This document shows positions 62,952 through 64,000 of a stretch of DNA of 64,000 bases, one piece after another (position 1 is the stretch's first letter; the number at the start of each line of letters is the position of its first letter). The position numbers and the translations under genes are program-made. The stretch is from Longimonas halophila. Its GTDB lineage: Bacteria > Bacteroidota > Rhodothermia > Rhodothermales > Salinibacteraceae. Below the pieces are notes generated by a model that saw only the letters and a list, made by a program, of their open reading frames with translations, was not told where the DNA came from and searched no databases. The stretch is taken from contig NZ_PDEP01000014.1 of assembly GCF_002554705.1 (NCBI RefSeq), positions 31,203 through 95,202 of the forward strand, read 5' to 3'.

Positions 62952-63031
62952 GCCCCACCGCGGGCGAACTCCTGCTGCTCGATCGAATAGGAGAATTATC
63001 CACTCCTTCGCTGCCTGTCACCTCTTTTGGT

Positions 63032-63808
63032 ATGGACATCTCCCAATTCATCGAGCGCTGGTCCGCCTCCGGCGGCTCCGAGCGGGCCAACTACCAGCTC
63101 TTCCTGAGCGAGCTGTGCGATGTGCTGGAGGTCCCGCGCCCCGACCCCGCATCCGACAACACGCGCACCAACGACTATGTGTTCGAGCGGCGCGTGCAAT
63201 ACGCCCACGACGCCAGCCGCTCGCACGGCTTCATCGACCTGTACAAGCGCGGCTGCTTTGTGTGCGAAGCCAAGCAGGGCAGCGACGCCCCCACGCCCAC
63301 CGAGGCCGAGCAGCTGGGCGTGCGCGAGCCCATCCGCAAGCTGGGCACCGCCCGCCGCGGCACCCGCCACTGGGAGCAGGCCATGAAACGGGCCAAAAAC
63401 CAGGCCTCCCGCTACGCCAAGGGCCTGCCCGACCGCGACGGCTGGCCGCCGTTTCTGCTGGCGGTAGACGTGGGCCACTGCATCGATGTCTACTCCGACT
63501 TCGCCCGGCAGGGCAAAAACTACGTCCCGTTTCCGGATCAGCAGCGCTACCGCATCCACCTGCAGGATCTGGCCGACCCCGACATTCAGGAGCGGCTGCG
63601 GCGCATATTTACCGAGCCGCTCACGCTCGATCCCACGCGCCGCGCCACCGAAGTCACCGTGAACCTGGCGCAGAACCTGGCGCAGGTCGCCGCCTCGCTC
63701 GAAGCCGATGGCTACGCCGCCGACCGCGTCTCCGGCTTCCTGATGCGCTGCCTCTTTACCATGTTCGCCGAAGACGTGGGGCTCTTCATGGTACATGACA
63801 AAAGTTGA
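63032..63808 (+). pseudogene. N-terminal part of a type IIL (MmeI-like) restriction-modification protein, interrupted
   Basis: From the ATG at 63032 (MDISQFIERWSASGGSERAN) about 253 residues match the N-terminal region of MmeI-like single-chain restriction-methylation enzymes: SHGFIDLYKRGCFVCEAKQG (endonuclease D...ExK), RGTRHWEQAMKRAKNQASRY, WPPFLLAVDVGHCIDVYSDF, RQGKNYVPFPD and FLMRCLFTMFAEDVGLF. Homology stops at about 63790; five foreign codons (VHDKS) and a stop follow. The helicase-spacer, methyltransferase and target-recognition domains are missing. An insertion sequence begins at this point. Confidence 0.85.
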
Positions 63809-63848
63809 GTGTCTCTTCAAACGCGAATGATTGCCTACCCATAGGATA
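63790..63848. mobile_element. Left end of an insertion sequence inserted in the type IIL gene
   Basis: The host reading frame breaks at about 63790. The non-coding segment up to the transposase stop codon includes TACATGACAAAAGTTGAGTG near the junction. The exact terminal inverted repeat and target duplication cannot be set because the other end is outside the window. Confidence 0.65.
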
Positions 63849-64000
63849 TTATCCATAGGGCAGATGAGCCGTCGGTCGTTGAAGCAGGCTCAAACAGCGG
63901 AAGAGGGCGGCGTCTTGCCGCTCGGGGGTCGTCAGTATCTGTTGCAACCCATCTAACCCGTACCGGAACAGGCTCTTCGCGCGGCGCTCGTGCGCCTTTT
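63849..64000 (-). CDS. Transposase C-terminus (IS4-like), running off the right edge
   Basis: An open minus-strand frame from the right edge to TAA at 63849-63851. It reads KAHERRAKSLFRYGLDGLQQ, then ILTTPERQDAALFRCLSLLQ and ends HLPYG. The K-x-H-x-R-x-AKSLFRYGLDxL pattern is that of IS4-group DDE transposases just before their C-terminus. About 50 codons are visible; the catalytic residues lie outside. Confidence 0.75.
   Translation of the reverse strand, partial: KAHERRAKSLFRYGLDGLQQILTTPERQDAALFRCLSLLQRPTAHLPYG

Noticed and set aside
61736..63031. CRISPR array in the repeat-rich stretch
   Set aside because: Repeats are few, long, unevenly spaced and imperfect, with no cas genes.

Overview
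The window reads as a chromosomal segment of a high-GC, moderately to extremely halophilic member of the Rhodothermota/Bacteroidota side of the tree (Salinibacter-, Salisaeta- or Longibacter-like). This placement is an inference. It rests on the Asp/Glu-rich housekeeping proteins (LeuRS, NrdJ, LysRS, AtpA), a TonB receptor with an N-terminal carboxypeptidase-regulatory-like domain, PKD-OmpA surface proteins, a 6-bladed beta-propeller/MauE locus, a DUF2237 protein and the archaeal/eukaryal-type ProRS. No rRNA is present to confirm it.

Layout. 0-18 kb holds mostly housekeeping genes: leuS (cut by the left edge), deoB, a phasin-DUF2188 fusion, a C-terminal processing protease, lysS, an MFS exporter, an SDR gene behind a clear TPP riboswitch, queG, two tandem PKD-OmpA envelope proteins and rpsT. 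18-27 kb has an M23 peptidase/bactofilin pair followed by the F-type ATP synthase block atpI-X-atpB-atpE-atpF-atpH-atpA-atpG (beta and epsilon are not here) and tRNA-Ser(GCU). 27-42 kb has a nucleoside-sugar-epimerase-like SDR, a Dda-like helicase, a PlsC acyltransferase, another SDR, a REP-associated tyrosine transposase carrying a perfect hairpin inside its own gene, the class II ribonucleotide reductase nrdJ, a cluster of DnaA boxes, two CAP-domain lipoproteins, a large membrane protein and a TonB receptor.

42.5-45.3 kb is an AT-richer accessory island. It carries an AraC-type regulator, a short secreted Cys peptide, a beta-propeller gene split by a run of ten C (a candidate phase switch), a MauE-like membrane protein and a decayed transposase. 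45-56 kb returns to core-type genes: proS, an unusual RS-repeat lipoprotein, a frameshifted M14 carboxypeptidase, a non-canonical Nramp homologue next to TTTAGA-type palindromes, rnc, and an arsR-arsC pair.

56-61.7 kb, all on the minus strand, is the most intriguing block. It has two serine esterases flanking a class I glutamine amidotransferase and two different ATP-grasp ligases, which looks like a small peptide/amide-metabolite assembly cluster. 61.7-64 kb is repeat-rich and ends in the N-terminal part of a type IIL (MmeI-like) restriction-modification protein broken by an insertion sequence whose transposase runs off the right edge. A MITE-like element with imperfect terminal inverted repeats occurs at about 6.3 kb and again at about 62.1 kb in opposite orientation.
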